Shown here: positions 17,031 through 31,706 of the stretch, in pieces
Position numbering within the stretch: position 1 is the first letter of the stretch
Layout of the letters: each line of letters starts with the position of its first letter
Assembly: GCF_001266615.1 (NCBI RefSeq)
Contig: NZ_LGHZ01000020.1
Location: forward strand, 1-44,049
Length of the DNA: 44,049 bases
Direction: 5' to 3'
From: Kluyvera genomosp. 1
GTDB taxonomy: Bacteria; Pseudomonadota; Gammaproteobacteria; Enterobacterales; Enterobacteriaceae
Translations under genes and position numbers: made by a program
The notes under the pieces: model-generated
What the model saw: the letters and a program-made list of their open reading frames with translations, nothing else
Told to the model about the DNA's origin: nothing
Databases searched by the model: none

Positions 17031-18971
17031 ATGCGATTAACGACGAAGTTTTCCGCTTTTTTCACGCTCTTAACCGGGCTGACCATCTTTGTGACGTTAA
17101 TCGGCTCCTCACTGAGTTTCTATAACGGCATACAGTATAAGATAGCCAATCGTGTTCAGGCCGTGGCTACCGTGCTGGATAACCGCCTGGTCAACACCTC
17201 GTTTGATAAGCTCGATAACCAACTTGATGAAATCATGGTGCCGCTGGATATCGTGCGGATCGACTTTACGCTCAACGGCAAATCGCTGTTCCATCACACC
17301 CGTAGCAGCAGCTACCTGCCGGTTGGCAGCCATTACCAATATCGTGAAATGGCGGTGCCCTCGCTCAAACACCCGGGAATGATGATTCATCTGGTCTATC
17401 AGGACCCGATGGCGAACTACTTCCGCTCGCTGATGACGACGGCGCCGCTGACCGTCACGATAGCCTTTATGGTGCTGGTGGTGTTTATCGCCGTGCGCTG
17501 GCTGCGTCGTCAGTTGGCGGGGGAAGAGCTGCTGGAGCTGCGCGCGATTCGTATCCTTAATGGCGATCGCGGCGCAAAGGCGAAAGGCAATATTCATGAA
17601 TGGCCGACGCGTACCAGTAGCGCGCTGGATACTTTACTTTCCGAGATTCAATTTGCCGGTGAACAGCGAAGCCGCCTTGATACGCTTATTCGCTCTTATG
17701 CCGCCCAGGATTCTAAAACCGGCCTCAGCAACCGCCTGTTCTTTGATAACCAGCTGGCGACGCTGCTGGATGATCAGGAGAACGTCGGGTCACACGGTAT
17801 CGTGATGATGATTCGCCTGCCTGACTTTGATTTCCTGCGCGACAACTGGGGGCGAGCAGCGGCAGAGGAGCATGTTTTTACGCTGATTAACCTGCTTTCT
17901 ACTTTTATTATGCGTTACCCAGGGGCGCTGTTGGCGCGCTATCGTCGCAGCGATTTCACGGTTTTGTTACCGCATCGCACCTTAAAAGAGGCGGACAGTA
18001 TTGCCGGGCAATTGCTGAAAGCGATTGATGGGCTACCGCTGGCGAAAATTCTCGATCGCGATGACATGATGCATATCGGCATCTGCGCCTGGCGCAGTGG
18101 GCAGACCACCGAACAGGTGATGGAGCATGCCGAGGCTGCAGTGCGTAATGCCGTGCTGCAAGGAAGCAATAGCTGGGCTATCTATGATGATTCACTGCCC
18201 GAGAAAGGGCGTGGAAATGTCCGTTGGCGTACTTTAATTGAACAAATGCTCAGCCGTGGTGGCCCGCGGATTTACCAAAAACCGGCGGTAACTTTGGATG
18301 GCAAAGTCCATCACCGGGAGCTGATGTGTCGTATTTTCGATGGTAAAGAAGAGGTGATCGCCGCCGAATATCTGCCGATGGTTCTGGAATTTGGTCTGGG
18401 TGAAACCTACGACCGTCAGCAAATTGGCCGTCTGATTCCATTCCTCGGTTTTTGGCCGGAGGAAAACCTGGCGATCCAGGTCACAGTAGAATCGTTGATT
18501 CGACCGCGTTTTCAGCGCTGGCTGCGCGATACGTTAATGCAATGCGAGAAATCGCAGCGCCGACGCATTATTTTTGAACTTGCAGAGGTAGATGTCTGTC
18601 AACATATCACGCGTTTACAGCCGATCGTGCGTTTAATTCATGCTCTGGGCGTTCGAGTGGCGGTAACACAGGCGGGGTTAGCTCTGGTCAGTACCAGCTG
18701 GATTAAGCAGTTGGAGATTGAACTGATTAAGATCGATCCCGTTCTGGTGCGGAATATTGAAAAGCGGAGTCAAAACCAGCTGCTGGTGCAAAGTTTAGTG
18801 GAGGCCTGTAAGGGGACATCGATACAGGTTTTCGCCGCCGGAGTCCGCAGCCGGAGTGAGTGGCAGGTACTGACCGAATGCGGAGTTTTCGGCGGTCAGG
18901 GCGATTTTTTTGCCGCCTCACAGCCACTTGACTCAAATGTGAAAAAATATTCGCAAAGATATTCGGTTTGA
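17031..18971 (+). CDS. csrD: CsrD, degenerate GGDEF/EAL regulator of CsrB/CsrC turnover
   Basis: CsrD targets the small RNAs CsrB and CsrC for RNase E degradation, together with EIIA-Glc, and so raises free CsrA. The 646-residue membrane protein has segments at about 9-30 and 140-160 flanking a periplasmic loop, a HAMP-like region, a degenerate GGDEF domain where the signature is RRSDF (305-309), and a degenerate EAL domain with ELM (430-432). Both motifs are incompatible with normal cyclic-di-GMP chemistry, as in E. coli CsrD (HRSDF, ELM). Length equals the E. coli protein. GGAG at 17016-17019 precedes the ATG. Confidence 0.96.
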   Translation: MRLTTKFSAFFTLLTGLTIFVTLIGSSLSFYNGIQYKIANRVQAVATVLDNRLVNTSFDKLDNQLDEIMVPLDIVRIDFTLNGKSLFHHTRSSSYLPVGSHYQYREMAVPSLKHPGMMIHLVYQDPMANYFRSLMTTAPLTVTIAFMVLVVFIAVRWLRRQLAGEELLELRAIRILNGDRGAKAKGNIHEWPTRTSSALDTLLSEIQFAGEQRSRLDTLIRSYAAQDSKTGLSNRLFFDNQLATLLDDQENVGSHGIVMMIRLPDFDFLRDNWGRAAAEEHVFTLINLLSTFIMRYPGALLARYRRSDFTVLLPHRTLKEADSIAGQLLKAIDGLPLAKILDRDDMMHIGICAWRSGQTTEQVMEHAEAAVRNAVLQGSNSWAIYDDSLPEKGRGNVRWRTLIEQMLSRGGPRIYQKPAVTLDGKVHHRELMCRIFDGKEEVIAAEYLPMVLEFGLGETYDRQQIGRLIPFLGFWPEENLAIQVTVESLIRPRFQRWLRDTLMQCEKSQRRRIIFELAEVDVCQHITRLQPIVRLIHALGVRVAVTQAGLALVSTSWIKQLEIELIKIDPVLVRNIEKRSQNQLLVQSLVEACKGTSIQVFAAGVRSRSEWQVLTECGVFGGQGDFFAASQPLDSNVKKYSQRYSV

Positions 18972-20320
<1,349 letters not shown>

Positions 20321-20388
20321 TCAGCATGAAGTTCGGGGTAGCCAGCAGGCTACCCTCAATTTCACTGACACGAGAATACGCATAGCCT

Positions 20389-21884
<1,496 letters not shown>

Positions 21885-21891
21885 GGTCGTT

Positions 21892-22485
21892 ATGGTATCT
21901 CTCTATCTTGCTTCAGGTTCCCCACGTCGCCAGGAACTTCTCACACAGTTGGGTATTTCGTTTGAGAAAGTGGTTCCCGGTATTGAAGAACTGCGCCGCC
22001 CGCAGGAGTCGGCTCAGCAGTACGTCGGGCGTCTGGCGCGCGAGAAAGCTGAGGCAGGCGTGGCATTAACTGCCCACGATCTCCCGGTGCTTGGGGCAGA
22101 TACCATTGTCATTCTCAACGGCGAAGTGCTGGAGAAGCCGCGCGATGCTGCGCATGCAGCAGCCATGCTGCGGAAGCTCTCAGGAAATACCCATCAGGTG
22201 ATGACCGCCGTGGCGCTGGCTGATAGCCAGCATACGCTCGACTGTCTGGTGGTGACTGAGGTGACTTTCCGGACGCTGTCGGATGAAGACATTACACACT
22301 ATGTCGCGAGCGGAGAACCTTTAGATAAAGCAGGTGCATACGGTATTCAAGGGCTGGGTGGCTGTTTCGTCAGGAAGATCAATGGCAGCTATCACGCCGT
22401 AGTCGGCTTACCGCTGGTGGAAACGTATGAGTTGCTGAGTAACTTTAACTCGCTACGTGAAAAAAGGGATAAACATGACGGCTGA
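21892..22485 (+). CDS. yhdE: Maf-family nucleotide pyrophosphatase YhdE
   Basis: YhdE hydrolyses dTTP and UTP, as well as modified derivatives such as 5-methyl-UTP, to monophosphates and is considered a house-cleaning enzyme. The 197-residue protein has the Maf motif [14 protein letters not shown] (4-17), the [20 protein letters not shown] block carrying the catalytic Asp, and [14 protein letters not shown] start at the ATG at 21892 (MVSLYLASG), which gives the E. coli length; a longer frame would overlap mreD. It sits between mreD and rng and its end overlaps rng by 11 bases. Confidence 0.95.
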   Translation: MVSLYLASGSPRRQELLTQLGISFEKVVPGIEELRRPQESAQQYVGRLAREKAEAGVALTAHDLPVLGADTIVILNGEVLEKPRDAAHAAAMLRKLSGNTHQVMTAVALADSQHTLDCLVVTEVTFRTLSDEDITHYVASGEPLDKAGAYGIQGLGGCFVRKINGSYHAVVGLPLVETYELLSNFNSLREKRDKHDG

Positions 22486-23944
22486 ACTATTAGTAAACGT
22501 GACGCCATCGGAGACGCGGGTGGCGTATATCGATGGCGGCATTTTGCAGGAAATTCATATTGAGCGTGAAGCGCGACGCGGAATAGTAGGCAATATCTAC
22601 AAAGGTCGCGTCAGTCGAGTTTTGCCGGGAATGCAGGCGGCTTTTGTAGATATTGGCCTCGATAAAGCGGCATTCCTTCATGCCTCCGATATCATGCCGC
22701 ACACTGAATGTGTCGCCGGCGAAGAACAAAAACAGTTTACCGTCCGCGATATCTCCGAACTGGTTCGCCAGGGGCAAGACCTGATGGTGCAGGTGGTAAA
22801 AGATCCTCTGGGCACCAAAGGCGCACGCCTGACCACCGATATCACCTTACCGTCCCGTTACCTGGTCTTTATGCCGGGAGCCTCTCACGTCGGTGTTTCA
22901 CAGCGCATTGAAAGTGAAGTCGAGCGCGATCGCTTAAAGAAGGTGGTAGCTGATTACTGTGATGAACAGGGCGGTTTTATCATTCGTACCGCTGCCGAAG
23001 GGGTGTGTGAAGAGGATTTAGCCTCCGATGCCGCCTACTTAAAACGCGTCTGGACCAAGGTGATGGAGCGTAAAAAACGTAACCAGACCCGTTACCAGAT
23101 GTACGGCGAACTGGCGCTGGCACAGCGTGTACTGCGCGATTTTGCCGACGCTCAGCTGGATAAAATCCGCGTCGATTCCCGTCTGACCTATGAAGCGCTG
23201 ATGGAATTCACGGCGGAATACATGCCGGAGATGACCAGTAAACTTGAACACTACAGTGGTCGCCAGCCTATTTTCGATCTCTTCGATGTTGAGAATGAAA
23301 TCCAGCGGGCGCTGGAGCGTAAAGTTGAACTCAAGTCAGGTGGCTATCTGGTCATCGACCAAACCGAAGCGATGACCACCGTTGATATCAACACCGGGGC
23401 TTTTGTTGGTCACCGTAATCTCGACGACACCATTTTCAATACTAATATTGAAGCGACTCAGGCGATTGCGCGTCAGCTGCGTCTGCGTAACCTCGGCGGC
23501 ATTATCATCATCGATTTTATCGATATGAATAATGAAGATCATCGCCGTCGGGTGCTGCACTCGTTGGAACAAGCGTTGAGTAAAGATCGCGTGAAGACCA
23601 GCGTGAATGGTTTCTCCGCGCTGGGGCTGGTGGAAATGACCCGTAAGCGCACCCGTGAGAGCGTTGAGCACGTGCTTTGCAATGAGTGTCCGACCTGTCA
23701 CGGCCGTGGTACGGTGAAGACCGTCGAGACGGTTTGCTATGAAATCATGCGTGAGATCGTCCGGGTACATCACGCTTATGATTCTGACCGCTTCCTGGTC
23801 TACGCGTCACCTTCCGTGGTTGAAACGCTGAAGGGGGAAGAGTCCCACGCGCTGGCGGAAGTGGAAATTTTTGTTGGTAAGCAGGTTAAAGTCCAGATTG
23901 AACCGCTCTATAACCCGGAGCAGTTCGACGTGGTCATGATGTAA
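22475..23944 (+). CDS. rng: ribonuclease G
   Basis: RNase G is an endoribonuclease that matures the 5' end of 16S rRNA and cuts some mRNAs. The 489-residue protein has an S1 RNA-binding domain (about residues 37-125), the 5'-sensor and DNase-I-like domains with metal-binding acidic residues ([30 protein letters not shown]), and the zinc-link CNECPTC with Cys405 and Cys408. It lacks the long C-terminal scaffold of RNase E. The ATG at 22475-22477 has AGGGA upstream. It overlaps the end of yhdE. Confidence 0.97.
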   Translation: MTAELLVNVTPSETRVAYIDGGILQEIHIEREARRGIVGNIYKGRVSRVLPGMQAAFVDIGLDKAAFLHASDIMPHTECVAGEEQKQFTVRDISELVRQGQDLMVQVVKDPLGTKGARLTTDITLPSRYLVFMPGASHVGVSQRIESEVERDRLKKVVADYCDEQGGFIIRTAAEGVCEEDLASDAAYLKRVWTKVMERKKRNQTRYQMYGELALAQRVLRDFADAQLDKIRVDSRLTYEALMEFTAEYMPEMTSKLEHYSGRQPIFDLFDVENEIQRALERKVELKSGGYLVIDQTEAMTTVDINTGAFVGHRNLDDTIFNTNIEATQAIARQLRLRNLGGIIIIDFIDMNNEDHRRRVLHSLEQALSKDRVKTSVNGFSALGLVEMTRKRTRESVEHVLCNECPTCHGRGTVKTVETVCYEIMREIVRVHHAYDSDRFLVYASPSVVETLKGEESHALAEVEIFVGKQVKVQIEPLYNPEQFDVVMM

Positions 23945-23977
23945 TTACGCAGCCTGCTGCGACCCAAGGAGAGATGC

Positions 23978-26900
23978 GTGAGGCGATTGCCGGGGATTTT
24001 ACTGCTCACCGTTGCCACACTGATAGTGATTATCGCGCTGCTGGTGAGTGGCCTGCGTCTCGCCTTGCCACATCTGGACTCCATGCGTCCGGCGCTGCTG
24101 GGGAAAATCGAGGCGGCAACGGGATTACCGGTTGACGCCTCGCAGATAACGGCGAGTTGGCAAAATTTCGGCCCGACGCTGGATGTCCGCGATATTAAAG
24201 CCGGTCTTAAAGACGGCGGCGAGCTGTCCATCAAGCGCGCCTCGATGGCGCTGGATGTCTGGCAAAGCCTGCTGCATATGCGCTGGCAGTTCCGTGAACT
24301 GACTTTCTGGCAGTTGCAAATCCGCACGAATACCCCACTGCAGAATAACGACGGCGGCGATGGCATTAAAGGCGATCGCGTAGCCGACCTGTTTCTGCGT
24401 CAGTTTGACCACTTTACGCTCCGCGACAGCCAGCTCAGTTTCCTGACGCTCTCCGGCCAGCGCGCTGAGCTGGCCATTCCACAGCTGACCTGGCTAAACG
24501 ATAAAAATCGCCACCGCGCTGAGGGAGAGTTAAGTCTTTCCAGCCTCACCGGCCAGCACGGCGTGATGAAAGTGCGGATGGATTTGCGCGATGAAAATGG
24601 CTTGCTGAACAAAGGCCGTCTGTGGCTACAAGCTGATGACATTGACGTTAAGCCATGGCTGGGTCGTTGGATGCAGGACAACATTGCGTTGACCAGCGCC
24701 CGCTTTAGCCTTGAAGGCTGGGCATCGCTGGATAAGGGGGAAATCTCCAGCGGCGACGTTTGGTTAAAGCAAGGTGGAGCGAGCTGGCAAGGCGACCAAC
24801 AGCAGCACCATCTGGTGGTGGATAATCTCACCGCCCATCTATCGCGTGAAAAAGAAGGGTGGGAATTCCGTATACCTGACACCCGTATCACTATTGATGA
24901 TACGGCTTGGCCACGCGGTGCGCTGGCGCTGGCGTGGATCCCGGCGCAGGAAGTGGGTGGACCAAACCATCAGCGCAGCGATGAACTGCGTATTCGCGCC
25001 AGTCACCTGTCTCTGGCTGGCCTGAACGGCCTGATGCCGATTGCCGAAAAATTGTCACCAGAGCTGGCTGACGTCTGGCGCACCGCTCAGCCCACCGGCT
25101 CAGTTGACGCGTTTGCGATTGATATTCCTCTGCAGGACTCGGCGAAAACGCGCTTTAACGCCAGTTGGGATAACCTGGCCTGGAAGCAGTGGAAGCTGCT
25201 ACCGGGGGCGGAGAATGTATCTGGCAGCGTCGTAGGCAGCGTTGAAAATGGCTCGCTGAAGGTGGCAATGCAAAAGGCATTGATGCCATATGAGCACGTA
25301 TTCCGCGCACCGCTGGAAATTGCCAATGGCGTGGCCACCCTGAACTGGGTGAATAACGACAAAGGTTTCATGCTGGATGGCCGCAACATTGACGTGCAGG
25401 CGACGGGCGTTCGTGCCGCCGGTGGTTTCCGTTATCTCCAGCCGAAAGACGATCAGCCGTGGCTGGGCATTCTGGCGGGGATCAGCACCAACGACGGCGG
25501 CCAGGCATGGCGCTATTTCCCTGAAAACCTGATGGGCAGCAAGCTGGTTGACTACCTCAGCGGCGCAATAAAGGCCGGTAAGGCTGAGAACGCCACGCTG
25601 GTATACGGCGGTAACCCGCACCTGTTCCCGTATCCGCATAACGAAGGTCAGTTCCAGGTCTACGTGCCGCTGCATGACGCCACTTTCGCTTTCCAGCCTG
25701 ACTGGCCTGCGCTGACCGACCTGAATATTGAGCTCAACTTCGTTAACAGCGGCCTGTGGATGAAGGCCGACAAAGCGATGCTGGGCGGCGTAACTGCCCG
25801 TAACCTGGATGCCTCGATTCCCGATTATGCCAAAGAGAAGTTGCTGATTGATGCCGATATCAACGGCCCGGGTAAAGCGGTTGGCCCGTATTTCAAGGAC
25901 ACTCCGCTGAGCAAATCCTTAGGTGCCACGCTCGACGAGCTTCAGCTTGATGGGGATGTGAGTGCTCGCTTACATTTAAACATTCCGCTGGACGGTGAAC
26001 TGGTGACCGCGACCGGTAACGTGGCGTTGAACAATAACAGCCTGTTTATCAAACCGCTGGACAGCACGCTGCACAACCTGAAAGGTAAATTCAGCTTTAA
26101 CAACGGCAATTTGACCAGCGAACCGCTGACTGCGACCTGGTTTAATCAACCGCTCAGCGTCGATTTCACCACGACCGAAGGAGCGAAAGCCTATCAGGTG
26201 GGTGTGAATCTGCAGGCTGACTGGCAGCCCGCCCGCACCGGCGTGCTGCCGAAACAGCTTAATGATGCGCTTAAAGGCAACGTACCGTGGAAAGGCAATG
26301 TTGCGATTGACTTGCCGTATAGCGGGAGTGCGACCTATAAAGTTGGGATTACCGGCGATCTGCAAAATGTGAGCAGTGACTTACCGCCGCCGGCGGATAA
26401 ACGTGCCGGGCAGGCGCTGCCGCTGAAAATTAATGTCGATGGTAACCTGCACAGCTTTGACCTGACCGGTAACGTTGGGCCGACGAACCACCTCAACAGC
26501 CGCTGGCTGTTAGGCAATAAGCTCAGACTGGAGAGCGCTATTTGGGCGTCGGACAGCCGGACAATTCCGCCGCTGCCGCAAACTTCGGGTATTGAGCTTA
26601 ATTTGCCACCGATGGATGGTGCGCAATGGCTGGCCCTGTTCCAACACGGCGCGGCAGACGGTGTGAGTACTGCCGCCGCCTATCCGCAGAATATTACGCT
26701 ACGTACGCCATCGCTGACCTTCGCCGGGCAGCAATGGAACAATCTCAGCATCGTGTCGCAACCAACGGCGGGCGGCTCGCGGGTTGAGGCGCAGGGACGA
26801 GAAATTAACGCCAGCCTGACGATGAAAGACGCCCAGCCGTGGCAGGCCGCGGTGCGTTATCTTTATTACAACCCATCGGCTAACCCGCTGGCAACGGCTT

Positions 26901-27781
26901 CTGCGGTGACCGCAAACCGCCAGCCGGTAAGCAGCCCGATTGATTTCCACGGCTGGCCGAATCTTCAGCTGCGCTGCGCGGAGTGTTGGCTATGGGGGCA
27001 GAAGTACGGTCGTATCGACGGTGATTTCAGTATTAAAGGCGACACCTTATCGCTGGCAAATGGTTTGGTAGATACCGGATTTGGGCGCCTGACCGCCGAC
27101 GGTGTGTGGGTGAATTCGCTTTCCGGTCAGCGCACTTCACTGAAAGGGAAGATCCACGGCAATAAGATTGACGACGCGGTGACTTTCTTTGGTGTTTCCA
27201 CGCCGATTCGCGATTCTTCTGTTGATGTGGACTACGATTTACATTGGCGCGATAAACCGTGGCAGCCGGACATGGCATCGCTCAACGGTATCCTGAAAGC
27301 GCACATCGGCAAGGGACAGTTTACCGATTTGTCCACCGGGCATGCCGGGCAGCTGCTGCGTCTTCTGAGTGTGGATGCGCTACTGCGTAAGCTGCGCTTT
27401 GACTTCAGCGATACCTTTAGCGAAGGCTTCTATTTTGACTCCATCCGCAGTACCGCGTGGATTAAAGACGGCGTGCTGAATACCGACGATACGCTGGTGG
27501 ATGGCCTGGAAGCGGATATCGCCATGAAAGGGTCGGTTAACCTTGTGCGCCGTGAACTGGACATGGAAGCGATCGTGGCGCCAGAAATCTCGGCGACGGT
27601 CAGCGTGGCGACCGCCTTTGCGGTGAACCCGATTATCGGTGCGGCGGTATTTGCCGCCACCAAAGTGCTGGGGCCGCTGTGGAACAAAGTGTCGATACTG
27701 CGCTATCGCATTACTGGCCCTATCGATAAGCCACAAATTAATGAAGTGCTGCGTCAGGCGCGCAGCGAGAAAAAGCCATGA
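23978..27781 (+). CDS. yhdP: AsmA-like protein YhdP, phospholipid transport to the outer membrane
   Basis: YhdP is a very long AsmA-family protein. With TamB and YdbH it moves phospholipids from inner to outer membrane. The 1267-residue product has an N-terminal membrane anchor (about residues 5-30), extended repetitive beta-strand sequence predicted to form a hydrophobic groove, and a conserved C-terminal AsmA/DUF3971-type block (GHAGQLLRLLSVDAL; VNPIIGAAVFAATKVLGPL). It begins with GTG (MRRLPGILLL as in E. coli, 1266 residues). It follows rng by 33 bases and belongs to the same transcription direction as mreBCD. Confidence 0.96.
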   Translation: MRRLPGILLLTVATLIVIIALLVSGLRLALPHLDSMRPALLGKIEAATGLPVDASQITASWQNFGPTLDVRDIKAGLKDGGELSIKRASMALDVWQSLLHMRWQFRELTFWQLQIRTNTPLQNNDGGDGIKGDRVADLFLRQFDHFTLRDSQLSFLTLSGQRAELAIPQLTWLNDKNRHRAEGELSLSSLTGQHGVMKVRMDLRDENGLLNKGRLWLQADDIDVKPWLGRWMQDNIALTSARFSLEGWASLDKGEISSGDVWLKQGGASWQGDQQQHHLVVDNLTAHLSREKEGWEFRIPDTRITIDDTAWPRGALALAWIPAQEVGGPNHQRSDELRIRASHLSLAGLNGLMPIAEKLSPELADVWRTAQPTGSVDAFAIDIPLQDSAKTRFNASWDNLAWKQWKLLPGAENVSGSVVGSVENGSLKVAMQKALMPYEHVFRAPLEIANGVATLNWVNNDKGFMLDGRNIDVQATGVRAAGGFRYLQPKDDQPWLGILAGISTNDGGQAWRYFPENLMGSKLVDYLSGAIKAGKAENATLVYGGNPHLFPYPHNEGQFQVYVPLHDATFAFQPDWPALTDLNIELNFVNSGLWMKADKAMLGGVTARNLDASIPDYAKEKLLIDADINGPGKAVGPYFKDTPLSKSLGATLDELQLDGDVSARLHLNIPLDGELVTATGNVALNNNSLFIKPLDSTLHNLKGKFSFNNGNLTSEPLTATWFNQPLSVDFTTTEGAKAYQVGVNLQADWQPARTGVLPKQLNDALKGNVPWKGNVAIDLPYSGSATYKVGITGDLQNVSSDLPPPADKRAGQALPLKINVDGNLHSFDLTGNVGPTNHLNSRWLLGNKLRLESAIWASDSRTIPPLPQTSGIELNLPPMDGAQWLALFQHGAADGVSTAAAYPQNITLRTPSLTFAGQQWNNLSIVSQPTAGGSRVEAQGREINASLTMKDAQPWQAAVRYLYYNPSANPLATASAVTANRQPVSSPIDFHGWPNLQLRCAECWLWGQKYGRIDGDFSIKGDTLSLANGLVDTGFGRLTADGVWVNSLSGQRTSLKGKIHGNKIDDAVTFFGVSTPIRDSSVDVDYDLHWRDKPWQPDMASLNGILKAHIGKGQFTDLSTGHAGQLLRLLSVDALLRKLRFDFSDTFSEGFYFDSIRSTAWIKDGVLNTDDTLVDGLEADIAMKGSVNLVRRELDMEAIVAPEISATVSVATAFAVNPIIGAAVFAATKVLGPLWNKVSILRYRITGPIDKPQINEVLRQARSEKKP

Positions 27782-27842
27782 TTTGACGCAAGCCTTGAAT
27801 TGCCTCAATCTCATAACACAAACACCCGGAATACAGGCCTGA

Positions 27843-29327
<1,485 letters not shown>

Positions 29328-29336
29328 TAATTTGTG

Positions 29337-29359
29337 TGCGCCCGGTATAATCGGGCGCA
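29337..29359. terminator. stem-loop between convergent tldD and aaeR
   Basis: TGCGCCCG (29337-29344) and CGGGCGCA (29352-29359) form a GC-rich 8-bp stem between two converging genes. Neither strand has a proper T run, so it may act as a weak shared terminator or RNA 3'-end stabiliser. Confidence 0.5.
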
Positions 29360-29362
29360 TGC

Positions 29363-30304
29363 TTATCTTACCAAATCGTTTTCATCTCCGTGCCCACGCA
29401 TTCCCTGGTAAAGCCGGGCGACATCCACGAAGTAATCCGTCAGATAATTAATACACACCTGCACTTTCAGCGGTAGCTTGTCCTTTTCGGTATACAGCGC
29501 GTACACCGGGCGCGGATCGGATTGATAGCGCGGCATAATGATCTCTACTTCACCTCGGTTGATCTCATCGATCGCCCACATCAGCGGGACGTAGGCAAGC
29601 CCGGCTCCGGCGGAGAGCCAGCGGGTGAGGGTCATCGGATCGTTGGTCACAAACCGCCCCTGCGGAATTAAGCGGGTGGAGATCCCTTCCGGCGCGATCA
29701 GCTCAAATTCATTATCCGGCCGGACGCTGTACTCCAGCCACGAGTGATTCGCAAGGTCTGCCGGTTTTTCGGGGATGCCCGCATGCTGGAGGTAGCTTTT
29801 CGCGGCGCACACCACCATCGGCATTGAGCCCAACCGGCGCGAAAACAGGCTTGAATCCTGAAGCGCACCCACGCGGATCACCACGTCCAGCCCGTCGGCA
29901 ATCAAGTCTGGCGCCGGGATCCCGGTGACCAGGTTAACCGTCAGCCCCGGATACTCTTTCAGCATATCCGCAGTGATCCGGGCGAGGACATTTTGTGCCA
30001 TAGTTGATGAACAACCGATGCGCAGCGTGCCGATGGGCGTGTTGTTAAAGGCGTAGAGCTGCTCGTGAACTTCCTGCACCTCATAGAGCATCCGGCGGCA
30101 GCCCTGGTAGTAAATTTTGCCTGCTTCGGTGAGGCCAATGCTGCGCGTACTGCGGTTGAGTAGCTTGACCTGGAGTTCATCTTCCAGTTTAGAGACGGTC
30201 TGGCTAATCGATGAAACGCTCATCTGAAGCTGTCGTGCCGCGGCGGTAAAGGAGCCTTGCTCGACAACTTTGGCAAACACCGACATCCGTTTTAATCGTT
30301 CCAT
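29363..30304 (-). CDS. aaeR: LysR-family activator AaeR of aromatic-acid efflux
   Basis: AaeR is the LysR-type regulator of aaeXAB, responding in E. coli to aromatic carboxylic acids such as p-hydroxybenzoate. The 313-residue protein has the N-terminal winged helix-turn-helix (residues about 17-36, SFTAAARQLQMSVSSISQTV) and the periplasmic-binding-protein-like effector domain. Most of the sequence equals E. coli AaeR; the C-terminal tail diverges. It is divergent from aaeX over 253 bases, the usual LysR arrangement. No clear operator could be assigned there. Confidence 0.95.
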   Translation of the reverse strand: MERLKRMSVFAKVVEQGSFTAAARQLQMSVSSISQTVSKLEDELQVKLLNRSTRSIGLTEAGKIYYQGCRRMLYEVQEVHEQLYAFNNTPIGTLRIGCSSTMAQNVLARITADMLKEYPGLTVNLVTGIPAPDLIADGLDVVIRVGALQDSSLFSRRLGSMPMVVCAAKSYLQHAGIPEKPADLANHSWLEYSVRPDNEFELIAPEGISTRLIPQGRFVTNDPMTLTRWLSAGAGLAYVPLMWAIDEINRGEVEIIMPRYQSDPRPVYALYTEKDKLPLKVQVCINYLTDYFVDVARLYQGMRGHGDENDLVR

Positions 30305-30557
30305 TGTTCACTCTGGCTTAAAAGTGATTTGCATCACACTATGTAGATAAGGCTATGACTGTTACGTTAAAATACTGTTAGCTGAATAACTAAATACACA
30401 AAACCATTCTAGCAGTATCCCAGTGGCAACAGCCTGAATCCCCTGGCGTCTACGCAAGTAAACCGCCGGGACGAACGAGTGTCGCCAATATAGAGATACC
30501 CGAATGATGAAGTGTAACGTTTCAATCTCATCTGCACGCTAGTCTAGTAAGGTCAAC

Positions 30558-30761
30558 ATGAGCCTGTTCCCTGTCATCGTGATTTTCGGTCTCTCTTTTC
30601 CACCGATCTTCTTTGAGCTGCTGTTATCGCTCGCCATTTTTTGGTTGGTGCGTCGCGTGCTGACGCCAACCGGGATCTACGATTTCGTCTGGCATCCCGC
30701 GTTGTTCAACACCGCACTGTACTGCTGTCTGTTTTATTTGATATCACGTTTGTTCGTTTGA
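30558..30761 (+). CDS. aaeX: small membrane protein AaeX
   Basis: This 67-residue DUF1656 protein has two hydrophobic segments (about residues 5-32 and 45-65). It is the first gene of the aaeXAB efflux operon; its precise role is not established. It starts with [18 protein letters not shown] as in E. coli, and aaeA begins seven bases after its stop. Confidence 0.93.
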   Translation: MSLFPVIVIFGLSFPPIFFELLLSLAIFWLVRRVLTPTGIYDFVWHPALFNTALYCCLFYLISRLFV

Positions 30762-30768
30762 GGTGGAA

Positions 30769-31701
30769 GTGAAAACACTAACAAGAAAAATCTCTCGTAC
30801 CGCCATTACGGTGATACTGGTTATCCTGGCGTTCATCGCGATTTTCCGCGCCTGGGTCTATTACACCGAATCGCCGTGGACGCGTGATGCCCGCTTTAGT
30901 GCGGATGTGGTGGCGATCGCCCCGGATGTTTCAGGTCTGATTACTCAGGTTGCGGTTAAGGATAACCAACTGGTTGCTAAAAATCAGGTTCTGTTTGTAA
31001 TCGATCAACCGCGTTATCAAAAGGCACTTGCCGAAGCGGAAGCGGACGTTTCTTATTACAAGGCGCTGGCCGAAGAGAAAAGCCGTGAAGCCGGGCGTCG
31101 TAACAAGCTTGGCGTGAGCGCGATGTCGCGAGAAGAGATCGATCAATCCAATAACGTGCTGCAAACCGTGCTGCATCAGATGGCAAAAGCACAGGCCACG
31201 CGCGATCTGGCGCGTCTTGACCTCGACCGTACCGTTATTCGTGCCCCGGCAGATGGCTGGGTCACCAACCTCAACGTCTATGCCGGTGAGTTTATTACCC
31301 GTGGTTCCACAGCGGTGGCGCTGGTGAAACAGCACTCATTCTACGTCATGGCCTATCTTGAAGAGACCAAACTTGAGGGTGTTCGCCCAGGCTACCGCGC
31401 AGAAGTCACACCGCTGGGCAGTAACCACGTATTGAGGGGCACCGTCGATAGCGTCGCTGCTGGCGTCACAAACGCCAGCAGTAGCGTGGACAGTAAAGGC
31501 ATGGCGACCGTTGATTCCAACCTCGAGTGGGTTCGTTTGGCCCAGCGTGTGCCGGTGCGTATTCGCCTTGATAAAGAGCCGGGTAATCTCTGGCCAGCAG
31601 GCACTACTGCTACGGTAGTGATTACCGGCAAAAAAGATCGTGACGCTAGCCAGATGACGTTCTTCCAGAAACTGGCGCTGCGCCTGCGTGAATTCGGTTA
31701 A
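30769..31701 (+). CDS. aaeA: p-hydroxybenzoic acid efflux adaptor AaeA
   Basis: AaeA is the HlyD-type membrane-fusion subunit that works with AaeB to export aromatic carboxylic acids. The 310-residue protein has an N-terminal membrane anchor (about residues 11-31), lipoyl half-motifs around [19 protein letters not shown] and [19 protein letters not shown], and a helical hairpin between them. I choose the GTG at 30769 ([12 protein letters not shown]), five bases after GAGG, because it gives the E. coli length; another GTG two codons earlier is possible. It ends five bases before aaeB. Confidence 0.93.
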   Translation: MKTLTRKISRTAITVILVILAFIAIFRAWVYYTESPWTRDARFSADVVAIAPDVSGLITQVAVKDNQLVAKNQVLFVIDQPRYQKALAEAEADVSYYKALAEEKSREAGRRNKLGVSAMSREEIDQSNNVLQTVLHQMAKAQATRDLARLDLDRTVIRAPADGWVTNLNVYAGEFITRGSTAVALVKQHSFYVMAYLEETKLEGVRPGYRAEVTPLGSNHVLRGTVDSVAAGVTNASSSVDSKGMATVDSNLEWVRLAQRVPVRIRLDKEPGNLWPAGTTATVVITGKKDRDASQMTFFQKLALRLREFG

Positions 31702-31706
31702 TCGTC

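Noticed and set aside
17939-18328. CsrD as an active diguanylate cyclase or phosphodiesterase
   Set aside because: The GGDEF signature is RRSDF and the EAL signature is ELM. Both are degenerate in the same way as in E. coli CsrD, which acts in RNA turnover.
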